NCBI GenBank assembly: GCA_021812825.1
Contig: JAKAMO010000133.1
Location: 1 to 6,173, forward strand
Reading direction: 5' to 3'
Length of the DNA stretch: 6,173 bases
Source of the DNA: a bacterium
GTDB lineage: Bacteria; Elusimicrobiota; Elusimicrobia; Elusimicrobiales; UBA9959
Under the pieces are notes generated by a model. That model made no database searches and was not told the origin of the DNA. It saw nothing but the letters and a program-made list of their open reading frames with translations. Made by a program: the position numbers and the translations under genes. This document shows positions 5,814 through 6,173 of this stretch, piece by piece (the first letter of the stretch is position 1; each line of letters opens with the position of its first letter).

Positions 5814-5830
5814 ATCATCATGGAATTCAC

Positions 5831-5836
5831 GGGAGG
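5831..5836 (+). promoter_or_regulatory. Ribosome binding site deciding the clostripain-like start
   Basis: GGGAGG, four bases before ATG 5841. The spacing is tight, but it is a clear purine match and favours 5841 over the in-frame ATG at 5820, which lies at the predicted transcription start and has no site of its own. Confidence 0.65.
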
Positions 5837-5840
5837 TTCG

Positions 5841-6173
5841 ATGATAAAACGCATAGCGGCGGTTCTGGCCATCTTTTTCTCCGGCGGGCCCTGGGCTTTC
5901 GCCGGCATGGATTTCGACAGGGGCTTCGACGTGAAGAGCGCCCTGGCGGGCGCCGACGCGCCCGAGGCCGCTGCCCCGGCCGGGGCCAAAGGCTGGTTCT
6001 CCCATCACGACGAAGATAAGCCGCAGCCGGTCAAGGAATGGACCGTGATGGTCTATATGAACGGCAAGAACGACCTGGAGGTGGCCGGCCTCTACAACCT
6101 CAACAAGATGGAACTTGTCGGTTCCGGCGACTCCCTGAACATCATCACCGAGACCGGCCGCATGAACGGCCAG
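5841..6173 (+). CDS. Clostripain-like (peptidase C11) secreted protease, N-terminal part
   Basis: The first 111 residues of a gene that runs off the right edge. Residues 1-21 form a Sec signal (K3 R4, hydrophobic core, cleavage after AFA). An acidic, Ala-rich segment follows to about 65 and may be part of a propeptide. Then KEWTVMVYMNGKNDLE (65-80), LYNLNKMELVGSGDSLNII and TGRMNG match the opening of the clostripain family as I know it, where the usual form is WTVMVYMAADNNLE followed by LNEME and VNIVV. Known members are caspase-like cysteine peptidases, often cleaving after Arg and often self-processing; the catalytic His and Cys lie beyond the window, so activity cannot be judged. The start at 5841 is supported by GGGAGG and by the signal peptide. 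The gene has its own candidate promoter and sits after a strong terminator, so it is a separate unit from the lipoprotein. Confidence 0.88.
   Translation, partial: MIKRIAAVLAIFFSGGPWAFAGMDFDRGFDVKSALAGADAPEAAAPAGAKGWFSHHDEDKPQPVKEWTVMVYMNGKNDLEVAGLYNLNKMELVGSGDSLNIITETGRMNGQ

Overview
This is a GC-rich bacterial window holding seven protein genes, the first and last cut by the edges. Long Sec or lipoprotein leaders on four of them suggest a diderm, envelope-oriented organism. Ile is mostly written ATA despite the high GC, for example 10 of 16 Ile codons in the aminotransferase and 4 of 4 in the amylase tail. That habit, with the gene content, makes me think of a GC-rich Elusimicrobiota-like lineage, but this is a guess; no rRNA or other taxonomic marker is present.

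Layout. (1) 1-197 (+): 3' end of an alpha-amylase-like gene, closed by a hairpin terminator at 215-240. (2) 282-1466 (+): a class V PLP-dependent aminotransferase of the isopenicillin N epimerase-like group. (3) 1520-1547: a bidirectional terminator between this gene and the convergent gene that follows. (4) 1566-2570 (-): ornithine carbamoyltransferase, with all substrate motifs intact. (5) 2664-3680 (-): a predicted exported ChaN/DUF399-like (Tiki superfamily) protein. (6) A 148-base divergent intergenic region with a near-consensus sigma70-type promoter for the plus strand and a perfect TATAAT very close to the minus-strand start. (7) 3829-5109 (+): a secreted HExxH metallopeptidase-like protein whose C-terminal domain resembles the DUF4157/Tox-MPTase group. 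(8) 5132-5671 (+): a small lipoprotein 22 bases downstream, probably co-transcribed, ended by a strong terminator at 5689-5721. (9) 5841-6173 (+): start of a secreted clostripain-like (C11) cysteine peptidase, running off the window.

How the genes relate. The left half looks like ordinary metabolism (starch breakdown, PLP chemistry, arginine metabolism) in single-gene units separated by terminators. The right half, from 2664 on, is a cluster of exported proteins: a ChaN-like protein, a zinc-peptidase-like protein with a lipoprotein partner, and a cysteine peptidase. The least ordinary part is the two-gene unit at 3829-5671, a freestanding secreted version of a peptidase domain better known from toxin-delivery contexts, paired with an unrecognised lipoprotein. 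No RNA gene, insertion sequence, CRISPR array or origin was seen, and no gap between genes exceeds 300 bases.
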